In this document: piece after piece, positions 1 to 8,656 of the stretch
Layout of the letters: each line of letters begins with the position of its first letter
How positions within the stretch are numbered: position 1 is the stretch's first letter
Assembly: GCF_036323735.1 (NCBI RefSeq)
Contig: NC_086036.1
Span: forward strand, 41,228,550 to 41,292,549
Direction of reading: 5' to 3'
Source of the DNA: Rattus norvegicus
Taxonomy: Eukaryota; Chordata; Mammalia; Rodentia; Muridae
Length of the DNA: 64,000 bases
Translations under genes and position numbers: made by a program
The notes under the pieces: model-generated
The model's database searches: none
Seen by the model: only the letters and a program-made list of their open reading frames with translations
Told to the model about the DNA's origin: nothing

Positions 1-114
1 TTGTTTTTGTTTTTTGAGACAGGGTTTCTCTGTGTAGCCCTTGGCTGTATCCTGGAACTCACTCTATAGAGCAGGCTGGCTTCAAACTCAGAGATCTGCC
101 TGTCTCTGTTTCTT
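1..114 (-). mobile_element. B1 SINE, tail-side half (split by insertion)
   Basis: This reads as a reverse-complement B1: a T-rich start, then GAGACAGGGTTTCTCTGTG, then the GCAGGCTGGCTTCAAACTC core. It stops abruptly at the B1 word CTGTCTCTGTTTCTT. The missing half of the same B1 resumes at 3486, so the SINE was interrupted by the 115-3485 insertion. Confidence 0.9.
99..114. repeat. Target-site duplication, left copy
   Basis: CCTGTCTCTGTTTCTT is repeated exactly at 3486-3501. The two copies bracket the chimeric insert. The restored empty site reads TTTCTT/AAG, which fits the T-rich/purine cleavage preference of L1 endonuclease. Confidence 0.93.
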
Positions 115-1352
115 TTTTTTTTTTTAATTTAGAGAATACTTTATTAGTTTTTGTAATCAAACCCACGTAGATAAGACCTTACATATTTAATACAGTGTGT
201 TACCCCTGTACAAATGGAAAAAACTTAAGTTCAACATTTCTAGACCAATATGGCTGTTAATTTCTGTACAGTGCCAACTCAACACAGTAAACGGGGATAC
301 TTTTTTCCAAAGTTGACAGCACAGCTAAAGTTTCAAAAAATTCAAATTATATATCTGTATATATATATTTATATTTATATAAAAAGACCAATAATAGCAG
401 TGTGTTATGCATCAACAGCAGCAACAGCTTTTCCAGGTTCTGCAGTCATCTGAACAAAACTGTAGAGACATCCAGCACACTCCATTAAAAAAAAAAAAAG
501 TAAAAAACAAAACCCGAGAAAACAGCACAGTTCTGTTACTCTTGTGGTACCTGGCACCATTTTTTTTTAAATTAGCTTCTCAATCATCATCTGGAAAGAA
601 AACATTCTGAGCAACATCATTAAAAACAGCTCTGATAAAGCACGGTCACTACAACGTATCATAAAGCAGGTACAAGCTATTTTACATCCACAGAGGTATG
701 ATACAGTACTGTCCTACATCTATAATACTAGAGGATACAATTTAAAAGGCATTATTTGAGACTTGATTCTACTTTTCCAGCAGAGGGCCCAAAGGATGGT
801 GTGACACAGCTTTGTAAAGAAACATACTCTAGACAGGATTTCCTTTCACTAGTGGCACACTTCTAAGGGTTCATTCTCTCCATGAATGTCAGCTAATACC
901 GTTATTAAAAAAATGAAATATCCCTAGAACAAAACCGTATAACCACCGGATTCACATGAAGATGACCTAGTGGAGACAAGCTGGACCTCACCTTACCAAC
1001 AAGCTATCAAATCTGTTACGTTTAAACAGTGAGACCTCCAAGGAAGAAGATGCCAAGTAGTGCTTCAAAGCTTCGGACCACAATCAAACACAGCATCCTT
1101 TTCAACAGAAGCAGAAGCTCATCTGAATATGCTCAAGGATGCTGACATCAACATTTAATCATCTCCTCACTCATCCAGGAAGAAGGGGAGATCAGTTACT
1201 ACTGTACTTTATTGTGTTCAACCAAATCACCATGTTACAAAAATAGCAAGCTGCCATAATAAAAAATAAGGCTCCTCTATCCAGCACCAGATAGCATCAT
1301 TTTACTTTCAAGCCTAGAAATTGCACACTTGTATATAAACCAATCGAAGATG
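115..1352 (-). pseudogene. Retrocopied 3' UTR of an unidentified cellular mRNA
   Basis: The minus strand shows no similarity to the L1 ORF2 or 3' UTR seen in the other two L1s here. It ends like a processed mRNA, with AATAAA (plus-strand 140-145) about 15 nt before a poly(A) tract (poly(T) at 113-125). A second AATAAA lies at 1208-1213 on the minus strand, a possible alternative polyadenylation site. No long reading frame is present, and AT-rich stretches and homopolymers suggest 3' UTR. I do not recognise the donor gene. The short open frames in it are not credible genes. Confidence 0.75.
140..145 (-). terminator. AATAAA polyadenylation signal of the chimera
   Basis: On the minus strand the sequence reads ACTAATAAAGTATTC, then about 15 nt, then the poly(A) tract. 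This is normal spacing for cleavage and polyadenylation. It supports a mature mRNA 3' end as the primed template. Confidence 0.8.
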
Positions 1353-1747
1353 AGGATTGAGAGTTCATCTTGGTGGATTTTTCCTTTGATGAATATGAAG
1401 TGTCCTTCCTTATCTTTTTTGATGACTTTTAATTGAAAATTGATTTTATTTGATATTAGAATGGCTACTCCAGCTTGCTTCTTCTGACCATTTGCTTGGA
1501 AAGTTGTTTTCCAGCCTTTCACTCTGAGGTAGTGTCTGTCTTTGTCTCTGAGGTGTGTTTCCTGTAGGCAGCAGAATGCAGGGTCCTCATTGCGTATCCA
1601 GTTTGTTAATCTATGTCTTTTTATTGGGGAGTTGAGGCCATTGATGTTGAGAGATATTAAGGAATAGTGATTATTGCTTCCTGTTATATTCATATTTGGA
1701 TGTGAGGTTATGTTTGTGTGCTTTTCTTCTCTTTGTTTTGTTGCCAA
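1277..1747 (-). pseudogene. L1 ORF2 endonuclease fragment with a foreign 24-residue tail
   Basis: The frame starts at a TTG 5 nt after the ORF1 stop; the first ATG is at 1691-1693. Residues to about 132 match the L1 AP-type endonuclease N-terminus seen at 62760-63360, including the metal-ligand Glu in CCLQETHL. At codon 132/133 the L1 sequence ends, and 24 residues encoded by the host 3' UTR follow before a stop. The catalytic residues further along (the GDFN and SDHH motifs of the intact protein) are missing, so nuclease activity is not expected. The fusion is a consequence of the chimeric junction and there is no sign of selection for it. Confidence 0.85.
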
Positions 1748-1752
1748 GACGA

Positions 1753-2808
1753 TTAGTTTCTTGCTTCTTCTAGGGTATAGCTTGCCTCCTTATGTTGGGC
1801 TTTACCCTTTATTATCCTTTGTAGTGCTGGATTTGTAGAAAGATATTGTGTAAATTTGGTTTTGTCATGGAATATCTTGGTTTCTCCATCTATGTTAATT
1901 GAGAGTTTTGCAGGATACAGTAACCTGGGCTGGCATTTGTGTTCTCTTAGGGTCTGTATGACATCTGTCCAGGATCTTCTGGCCTTCATAGTTTCTGGCG
2001 AAAAGTCTGGTGTGATTCTGATAGGTCTGCCTTTATATGTTACTTGACCTTTTTCCCTTACTGCTTTTAATATTCTTTCTTTATTTTGTGCGTTTGGTGT
2101 TTTGACAATTATGTGACGGGAGGTGTTTCTTTTCTGGTCCAATCTATTTGGAGTTCTGTAGGCTTCTTGTATGCCTATGGGTATCTCTTTTTTTAGGTTA
2201 GGGAAGTTTTCTTCTATGATTTTGTTGAAGATATTTACTGGTCCTTTGAGCTGGGAGTCTTCACTCTCTTCTATACCTATTATCCTTAGGTTTGATCTTC
2301 TCATTGAGTCCTGGATTTCCTGTATGTTTTGGACCAGTAGCTTTTTCTGCTTTACATTATCTTTGACAGTTGAGTCAATGATTTCTATGGAATCTTCTGC
2401 TCCCGAGATTCTCTCTTCCATCTCTTGTATTCTGTTGGCGAAGCTTGTATCTACAGCTCCTTGTCTTTTCTTTTGATTTTCTATGTCCAGGGTTGTTTCC
2501 ATGTGTTCTTTCTTGATTGCTTCTATTTCCATTTTTAATTCCTTCAAGTGTTTGATTGTGTTTTCCTGGAATTCTTTCAGGGATTTTTGCGATTCCTCTC
2601 TGTAGGCTTCTACTTGTTCTCTAAGGGAGTTCTTTATGTCTTTCTTGAAGTCCTCCAGCATCATGATCAAATATGATTTTGAAACTAGATCTTGCTTTTC
2701 TGGTGTGTTTGGATATTCCGTGTTTGCTTTGGTGGGAGAATTGGGCTCCAATGATGTCATGTAGTCTTGGTTTCTGTTGCTTGGGTTCCTGCGCTTGCCT
2801 CTCGCCAT
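1753..2808 (-). CDS. L1 ORF1p, intact 351-residue frame
   Basis: This encodes the L1 RNA-binding chaperone, which forms trimers and coats L1 RNA in cytoplasmic ribonucleoprotein. The start is the ATG of MARGKRRNPSNRNQ, the same start as the copy at 61121-62194. Visible parts are a basic N-terminus (1-50), a heptad-rich coiled coil (about 50-170), an RRM-like domain beginning near LRIIGIEE (about 172-265) and a C-terminal domain (about 266-345) with TYKGRPIRITPDFSPE. Compared with the 357-residue copy, one region of the coiled coil near residues 57-65 is shorter, a net loss of six residues. It lies inside the chimeric retrocopy and is followed by only a stub of ORF2. No frameshift or stop is seen, but whether it is expressed is unknown. 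Confidence 0.92.
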   Translation of the reverse strand: MARGKRRNPSNRNQDYMTSLEPNSPTKANTEYPNTPEKQDLVSKSYLIMMLEDFKKDIKNSLREQVEAYREESQKSLKEFQENTIKHLKELKMEIEAIKKEHMETTLDIENQKKRQGAVDTSFANRIQEMEERISGAEDSIEIIDSTVKDNVKQKKLLVQNIQEIQDSMRRSNLRIIGIEESEDSQLKGPVNIFNKIIEENFPNLKKEIPIGIQEAYRTPNRLDQKRNTSRHIIVKTPNAQNKERILKAVREKGQVTYKGRPIRITPDFSPETMKARRSWTDVIQTLREHKCQPRLLYPAKLSINIDGETKIFHDKTKFTQYLSTNPALQRIIKGKAQHKEASYTLEEARN

Positions 2809-3485
2809 CAGATTATCTCTAGTGTTACTTTGTTCTGCTATTTCTGACCGTGGCTAGACTGTCCTATAAGCCTGTGTGTCAGGAGTGCTGTAGACCTGTT
2901 TTCCTGTTTTCTTTCAGCCAATTATGGGGACAGAGTGTTCTGCTTTCGGGCGTGTAGTTTTTCCTCTCTACAGGTCTTCAGCTGTTCCTGTGGGCCTGTG
3001 TCTTGAGTTCACCAGGCAGGTTTCTTGCAGGGGAAAAGTTGGCCCTACCTGTGGTTCCAAGGCTCAAGTTTGCTCGTGGGGTACCGCCTAAGTCCTCTCC
3101 GCGGCGGCAGCAACCGGGAAGATCTGCGCCGCTCTTTCCGGGAGCCTCCGTGCACCAGGGTTCCAGATGACGTTTGGTGTTTTCCTCCGGCGTCTGGATG
3201 TGCACAGAGTGCAGTCTCTTCTGGTTTCCCAGGCGTGTCTGCCTCTCTGAAGGTTCAGCTCTCCCTCCCACGAGTTTGGGTGCAGAGAACTGTTTATCCG
3301 GTCTGTTTCCTTCAGGTTCCGGCGGTGTCTCAGGCGCAGGGGTCCTGCCGCTCCCGGGCCCTCCCCTACGGGAACCCAGAGGCCTTATACAGTTGCCTCT
3401 TGGGCCATGGATGTGGGCAGGGGTGGGCAGTGTTGGTGGTCTCCTCCGCTCTGCAGCCTCAGGAGTGCCCACCTGATCAGGCAGT
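2809..3485 (-). promoter_or_regulatory. L1 5' UTR (internal promoter region)
   Basis: This GC-rich segment of about 680 bp lies directly upstream of the ORF1 ATG and runs to the 5' target-site duplication. It aligns with 62195-62746 of the inner L1 but extends about 120 bp further 5', so this copy is the more complete 5' end. In rat L1 this region holds the RNA polymerase II promoter. The open frames across it on both strands (for example 2978-3472) come from GC-rich sequence and are not genes. Confidence 0.8.
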
Positions 3486-3540
3486 CCTGTCTCTGTTTCT
3501 TAAGTCCTGAGATTAAAGGTGTGCGGCACCACCACCTGTC
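3486..3540 (-). mobile_element. B1 SINE, head-side half (resumes after insertion)
   Basis: After the second TSD copy (3486-3501) the B1 reverse complement continues with CCTGAGATTAAAGGTGTGCG and CACCACCACCTG, which is the B1 5' part. Together with 1-114 it restores a single minus-strand B1. Confidence 0.88.
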
Positions 3541-3853
3541 TAACAATCTTAACAAAGCAGAAAAGTTCAGCATTTGTCAATGGCCATTATTTTGCTCAGA
3601 GAAGAAACACTAAAACCAACAGCAAAATGATTATTCTGTAGTCTCCATTTTCACTTAACAAACTTCTGGAAATTTAACCAAGGAATAAGACAAGAAAAGA
3701 GTTGTAAACACTGGACATTGATACAGAGACCACTGTTTATAAATGGTTGTATACCTGGAAAATTCTGTAACCTCAAATATAAACCTACTGCAAACAATGC
3801 AACAACATATGGAATCAATGAAGACAAAATTTGCCTGCAGAAGTCAATTGCCT
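3541..3853. other. No gene recognised
   Basis: AT-rich sequence without a credible reading frame or a repeat I can name. Confidence 0.5.
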
Positions 3854-3965
3854 TAAAGCCAGGCGTGTGTCTATAATCCCAGCTACTTGGGAAGCTGAGG
3901 CAGGAGGATCATGAGTTTAAAATCATCCTGGGTAACATACTGAGACCCCATCTCAAAAAAAAAAA
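3854..3965 (+). mobile_element. Old B1-type SINE
   Basis: GCCAGGCGTG, then ATCCCAGCTACTTGGGAAG, GGCAGGAGGATCATGAG and CTGGGTAACATACTGAGACC, ending in an A-rich tail. The wording is closer to an early 7SL-derived (proto-B1/Alu-like) unit than to young B1. Confidence 0.75.
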
Positions 3966-4184
3966 TTGAAAGAAGAAAAAATTCAGTTGACACAGTTATA
4001 AAACATAATTGGAACACAGATTCCCTTCGATATACCTAAAAAAATGCCTAATAATAAGTTGAAGTTAAAAAACACTCCATTCTAGAAAAGACAGTGTCAG
4101 TGTGTTCACTGTCATGTCTTCTGAATATGTAAAAGAATAAAGAGAAGCTATAAAAACAGAATATGTTTATATTTATGTATCATT

Positions 4185-4260
4185 TGCAGCGCTGGAGATC
4201 AAACCCAGATCTTCTCACTGTGCAAGTTCTGGGTCACTAAGCTATGGTCCCAGACCCCAA
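4185..4260 (-). mobile_element. Diverged ID/B4-like SINE fragment
   Basis: GCTGGAGATCAAACCCAGATC followed by TGCAAGTTCTGGGTCACTAAGCTATGGTCCCAGACCCC resembles a decayed reverse-complement ID-type tRNA-derived head. Only the general layout is preserved. Confidence 0.55.
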
Positions 4261-4285
4261 AAGAAATGGAAATAGGCAAGTTGGG

Positions 4286-4486
4286 CTACAGTAGCAGTTC
4301 TCAACGTGTGGGTTGAAGCCCCTTGGGAGTCACATATCAACTATTTACATTACAATTCATAACAGTAGCAAACCTAGAGTTTTGAAGTAGAAACGAAGGT
4401 AATCTAATGGTTGGGAATCACCACAACATGAGCAATTGTATTAAAAGGTCACAGCATTAGGAAGCTAGAGAACCACTGGTTTACAG
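4286..4486. mobile_element. hAT-type rodent DNA transposon (URR1-like)
   Basis: A non-autonomous element of about 200 bp with imperfect terminal inverted repeats: GCAGTTCTCAACGTGTGGGT at the left and GAGAACCACTGG at the right. The interior contains ATTACAATTCATAACAGTAGCAA and CACCACAACATGAG, words of the rodent URR1 family as I recall it. No transposase is encoded. The flanks hint at an 8-bp duplication, but mutations blur it. Confidence 0.7.
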
Positions 4487-4550
4487 CTCATAAGAAAATA
4501 TATCCGAATAAAAATATTCAGTAATTTTCAGTAAAACAATGCGGTATTAG

Positions 4551-4690
4551 ATTTTTTGGAAACAGGTTCTCTCTAGTTAGTCTTGGCTTTTCTGATACTT
4601 GTTATAGGACAGACTGACTTGGAACTCACCCTGCCTCTGCCTCCTGAGTATGAGGACTAAAGGCTTGCACTACTATACTGCACTACTATG
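4551..4690 (-). mobile_element. Diverged B1 SINE
   Basis: Reverse-complement B1 wording is visible (GAAACAGGTTCTCTCTAG, GACTTGGAACTCACC, GCCTCTGCCTCCTGAGTATG, ACTAAAGGCTTGCAC). There are many substitutions and an inserted segment in the middle. Confidence 0.7.
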
Positions 4691-5054
4691 TGGTAATTTT
4701 GAATAGCTGTAGCAAGTATTTGTTGGAGCACACACATTCTATAAACAGAAATGTAATAAATTAGAGTTCAATAGAGATGACCCTTTAAATTAGTTTCCAC
4801 TTTAGGGAATAATCATGCACATTTAACATTCATGCACATGCAAGTCTGAAAGTATGTTTGTCTGTAGAAAGATAAGCGAGACAGAAATAAAATTTCCCTC
4901 AGAACTCTGAACATATTTTTAACTTTATGAAATGGTGTGGTTCGCTGTGGCGTTTTCATAAGTTCACACGATATCTTTTGATAGTATTTGCCCTTCCATT
5001 ACTCTCTCGTGTTCCTCACAGCTCCATTCATCCCCCCCTAATAACCAGATGGTT
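4691..5054. other. No gene recognised
   Basis: AT-rich, apparently unique sequence. No reading frame or repeat family stands out. Confidence 0.5.
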
Positions 5055-5945
5055 TAGTGAGGTTTTTAAATTGCTTTGATAAACACTCTGACCAAAAGCA
5101 TCTTGAGGAAGAAAGGATACATTTTGTCTTAGAGCTCACAGTCCATCCTGAAGGGAAGTCAGTGCAGGAACTCAGTACAGAAACCTGGAGGCAGAAACTG
5201 AAGCAGAGACCACTAAGGAACTTACTGCCTCCTCCTGCCTCCTCCTGCCTCCTCCTCCTGCCTCCTCCTGCCTCCTCCTTCTGTCTCCTCCTCCTGCCTC
5301 CTCCTCCTGCCTCCTGCCTCTTGCCTCCTCCTCCTGCCTCCTCCTGCCTCCTTCTGCCTCCTCCTGGCTCCTCCTTCTGTCTCCTCCTCCTGCCTCCTCC
5401 TGCCTCCTCCTGGCTCCTCCTTCTGTCTCCTCCTCCTGCCTCCTCCTCCTGCCTCCTGCCTCTTGCCTCCTCCTCCTGCCTCCTCTTCCTGCCTCCTCCT
5501 GGCTTCTCTTGCCTCCACCTGCCTGCACCTGCCTCCACCTGCCTCCTTCTCCTGCCTCCTCCAGCCTCCTCCTGCCTCCTCCTCCTGCCACCTCCTCCTG
5601 CCTCCTCCTGGCTTCTCTTGCCTCCTCCTGGCTTCTCTTGCCTCCACCTGCCTGCACCTGCCTGCACCTGCCTGCACCTGCCTGCACCTGTCTGCACCAG
5701 CCTGCACCTGCCTCCACCTGCCTCCACCTGCCTCCTTCTCCTGCCTCCTCCTGGCTCCTCCTGGCTCCTCCTCCTGGTTCCTCCTGGTGTCCTCAGTTTG
5801 CTCTCTTCTACACCCCAGAACAACCTGCCAGTGATGGCACTGCCCACAGTGGGCTACCCCCCCCCCCACAAACACATTGATCATTAATCATGCCCTCCCA
5901 GACTTTTCCTACAGGCCAATCTGATGGAGGCATTTTCTTACTAAA
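5055..5945 (+). repeat. Rodent interspersed repeat split by an internal minisatellite
   Basis: The left arm (5055-5220) carries TTTGATAAACACTCTGACC, AAAGCATCTTGAGGAAG and CAGTGCAGGAACTCAG. The right arm (about 5800-5945) carries GATGGCACTGCCCACAGTGGG and GATGGAGGCATTTTCTTA. The same arms lie next to each other in the copy at 33870-34180, so the pyrimidine-rich block between them here is an expansion within the repeat. I know this as a common rodent medium-reiterated repeat but cannot name the family with confidence. Confidence 0.65.
5221..5800. repeat. CCTCCTG-type minisatellite, about 580 bp
   Basis: This is an irregular tandem array of CCTCCTG, CCTGGCTCCT and CCTTCTGTCTCCT units, with a CCTGCCTGCACCTGCCTCCA sub-array near 5510-5550 and 5640-5730. 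A block of about 75 bp containing the motif CCTTCTGTCTCCTCCTCCTG recurs near 5270-5345 and 5370-5475, a higher-order duplication. Almost no stop codons can arise, so frames of 120-276 codons stay open on both strands; they encode simple repeats and are not genes. The minus strand is rich in GGAGG runs and could form G-quadruplexes. Confidence 0.93.
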
Positions 5946-6712
5946 AACCTAAGCAGGACGTCTTCCTTCCATGTTTATTCTCCCCCCACCTCTTAAGATT
6001 TAACATATAAAAGAATATTTTTCTATATTATATTTCCACGAAGAAGTCCAATAGGAACCCATCTTTACCTTCTATAGCTAACATGTCTCTTCACTTTGGA
6101 AGATCCTTAAAGAATTAAATTTCACTATGTCAGTAAACCATTGCCCAAAGTTTGAGGAGGATTTACAGCCTGCCAGATGTACCTCAGCACTAGAGAGCTT
6201 TCTCCGTCAAATCTCACAGCATCATGTCTGTTTAGAAATAGCTAGATGCCAGCAGTATAAGCAAAATTACCCCTCAATCAGTTTGGCTCTCAAGTTTTTA
6301 ATGATTTTTCTACCCATGGGTTCTGAGAACAGATCTTTCCTTTATAAAACTGTATTTGAGATGTAGTCCACCAGATGTCAGCGGAGAGACAGGTTTTAAA
6401 AGACTGGTCTACATTTGACTCTGCAAATGAAATATTTATCATCTTTCATGCGTGAAAATTGGAATGTTCTTGTCGTGATCTGTCAGTAGCAAGAGAAGGA
6501 AGCCTTCTAGTTAGCATTCAGGCAGGCAAACAAGCACACTGTCTCTGTATTCAGACTCTCTATGGAGCTACCAACATCTAGTCTCCAAAATAAATCGTTT
6601 CCCAAATTCCATATTAAATATATGACTTCTTTTTTTGTGTGTGAAAACCATTGTAATAATTTCTTTGAATCGGGGTCTTGCTATGGAGTGCAAGATGCCC
6701 TTGAGCCTTTCT
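5946..6712. other. No gene recognised
   Basis: Apparently unique sequence. A 79-codon open frame at 6127-6366 shows no recognisable domain and no support beyond its length. Confidence 0.5.
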
Positions 6713-6770
6713 ATCCCCCAACCCCACCCCCCAACCCCAACCCCACCTCCACCCCCACCGCCCCCCAGGG
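6713..6770. repeat. C-rich low-complexity tract (CCCCA)n
   Basis: Runs of four to six C separated by A, T or G. The minus strand could form a G-quadruplex and the plus strand an i-motif. Confidence 0.85.
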
Positions 6771-7913
6771 AAGCACTTGAATAGGGAATTCTTCCAACTG
6801 TCGTCCCAACATTGTCCAGGGACCAAGGCAAGAATGGTTTAGTCAGTTATTCCACCAACATTCATCCACTGGCTTTTATATGTTCCTTACATCGGCCACT
6901 TAATGCCTTGGCAATGACTGTTGAGGATGCCTCCTGTCAAGTTGGGGAATGCAGGCTGAGAGTCGCAACGGCTGGAGTTCAGTGCAACTCATATAAGTAT
7001 GGTGCACAAGCTAGCTATGGGAGTGCACAGCTCAATTCGAGTTGGAGACACCTTCAAGAAGCCTTCCTTAAAGATGTAACAGACAGAGCTGGCTTTTAAG
7101 GACATATAGTCCCAGAAGCAGTTTGTTATAATAATAGGGGACAAGAAAACAACTTCTTGGGAGCGATAATAAAGCAAGAAAGAAGAGCATGGAGGAGCCA
7201 GGCAGGGAGGCTTGCTTACAGAAAGAGGAAGCTCATGGCTATAGCAAAACGCGGAGCTTCTAAGGGAAAGCTGGAGACTAGCAGCAAATCTGAGAGCAAA
7301 CAGCCCCACTGTCCACCTATGCTCTCTCACAACCCTGACCCTCTAAAGAGCGATTCTTTTTTTTTTTTCCATAGAAGACATATAAATTAGGGATAGTAGA
7401 AAAGAAGTTTCCAGCACGAGTGATAGAGATGGAAGTTTAGGCTTACAAACCAGCACGGGTATTATCAATGGAAAATATGTGAAGCTAGTTGCACACAGAG
7501 ACCAGGGGAAGACAGTAGTGAGAAAACTTCGCATCTGCAATACGATGTATTTATAAACCATGTTCCCTTAGAAGTCAGAGCTGCGGGGAGAGGAGAGTTG
7601 TGTTGTGCCACTTGTTATGTGTTGGGGGAGGTACAACCTAGTGCACAAGAGTGAGGCTGAAGCCAGCGAGGCAGCTGCAGACAGAATGAAGGCTTGAGCC
7701 AGACTACTGTGGGTAACAGGTACCGTTTTAATGCTGTCCCAAGGGCGTGGTCGGTGAGGCGCAATGAGCTGCTGTGTTGGAAAGCAGTCCAATAGAAGGG
7801 AAGGAAAAATGATCCTTTTGACCTCTACCCACTGTCTGGATCCCATTGGCCAAGAGTCCGCTGATAGGTCATTGACTCTCCTGGAAAGCTGTGACTGACT
7901 CTTTTAGTGCATC
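6771..7913. other. No gene recognised
   Basis: About 1.1 kb of apparently unique sequence with several short overlapping frames on both strands (60-113 codons). None has recognisable domains. A poly(T) tract lies at 7360-7370. Confidence 0.5.
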
Positions 7914-7929
7914 AAAAGGTACTGTGGTC

Positions 7930-8020
7930 GGGGTTGAGGATTTGGCCCAGTGGTAGAATGCTTGCCTAGAAAGCGCAAGGCCCTGGGTTCGGTTCCCAGC
8001 TCCAAATAAAAAAAAAAAAA
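7930..8020 (+). mobile_element. ID SINE (tRNA-Ala/BC1-derived)
   Basis: It reads GGGGTTGAGGATTTGGCCCAG, GAATGCTTGCCTAG, AAGGCCCTGGGTTCGG and TTCCCAGCTCC, with a poly(A) tail. A near-perfect 16-bp TSD (7914-7929 and 8021-8036, one mismatch) flanks it, in line with L1-driven insertion. Confidence 0.95.
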
Positions 8021-8148
8021 AAAAGATACTGTGGTCAAACCATTTCACTGAAGTCATTATTGCTTGTTTGTTTGTTTATTTCATTACGTGTAGTTTGAAT
8101 GAGAAATATTCCCCACACAGGCTCACATATTTAAATACTGGTTTCCAG

Positions 8149-8330
8149 GGTCTGGAGAGATAGTTCAGCAGTAAAGAGCACTGACTGCTCTTCCAGAGGT
8201 CCCTGAGTTCAATTCCCAGCAACCACATGGTGGCTCACAACCATCTGTAATGGGTTCTTATGCACTCTTCTGGTGTGTCTGAAGACAGCTACAGTGTACT
8301 CGTATAATAAATAAATAAAATCCTTTAAAA
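8149..8330 (+). mobile_element. B2 SINE inside the LTR
   Basis: GTCTGGAGAGATAGTTCAGC, GACTGCTCTTCCAGAGG and GGTGGCTCACAACCATCTG are B2 words. It ends in an AATAAATAAATAAAA tail. The TSD AAATACTGGTYTCCAG is at 8133-8148 and 8331-8346 with one mismatch. Confidence 0.95.
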
Positions 8331-8533
8331 AAATACTGGTCTCCAGTTGCACTGTTTGGGAAGTTTCTTTTAGAACTTTTTAGGTTTGTGTAGCCTTGCT
8401 AGAGCAAGTGTACCAAAGGGGACAGGCTTTGAGGTTTTATAGGTTCACTGCATTCCCGGTTCACTCTTTCTGCATGTGGTTGAAGATGTGATCCCTTAGC
8501 TTCCTGACCTACCCACCTGCTGCTATGGCAACA

Positions 8534-8656
8534 CTCCACCACCACCACCACCACCACCACCACCTCTCAACCCCCTACAATATGGACTCTAGAGCCACAC
8601 CACCATCACCACCAGCACCACCACCACCCACCACCACCACCCACCCCCACCCCCCT
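8534..8656. repeat. (CCA)n microsatellite with 80-bp duplication
   Basis: CCA/CAC runs at 8535-8564 and 8597-8650 are separated by CCCCCTACAATATG-ACTCT-GAGCC, which recurs at 8651. This is consistent with a slippage or unequal-exchange duplication inside the LTR. Confidence 0.85.

Larger units (their letters stand above)
115..3485 (-). mobile_element. Chimeric retrocopy: L1 5' part joined to a cellular mRNA 3' UTR
   Basis: This is one 3.37-kb insertion on the minus strand between perfect 16-bp target-site duplications. Read 5' to 3' it holds about 680 bp of L1 5' UTR, intact ORF1 and the first third of the ORF2 endonuclease. At 1353/1352 it becomes sequence unrelated to L1, which continues to an AATAAA signal and poly(A) at 113-125. 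One TSD pair enclosing both parts argues for a single integration. L1 reverse transcriptase probably began on a cellular poly(A) mRNA and switched to an L1 RNA. An older L1 with a deletion and 3' transduction is less likely because no L1 3' UTR remains. Confidence 0.85.

Noticed and set aside
115..1352. L1 3' transduction as the explanation for the host sequence
   Set aside because: A 3' transduction would retain the L1 3' UTR and most of ORF2 before the host sequence. Here L1 stops within the endonuclease code.
2978..3510. 160-codon frames on both strands near 3.0-3.5 kb
   Set aside because: They lie in the GC-rich L1 5' UTR. The equivalent region at 62195-62746 does not keep the same frame.
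5038..5887. Long overlapping open frames on both strands (up to 276 codons)
   Set aside because: They translate the CCTCCTG minisatellite (Pro/Ser/Leu-rich or Gly/Arg/Glu-rich). Stop codons cannot easily arise in this composition, and no domain or conserved start is present.
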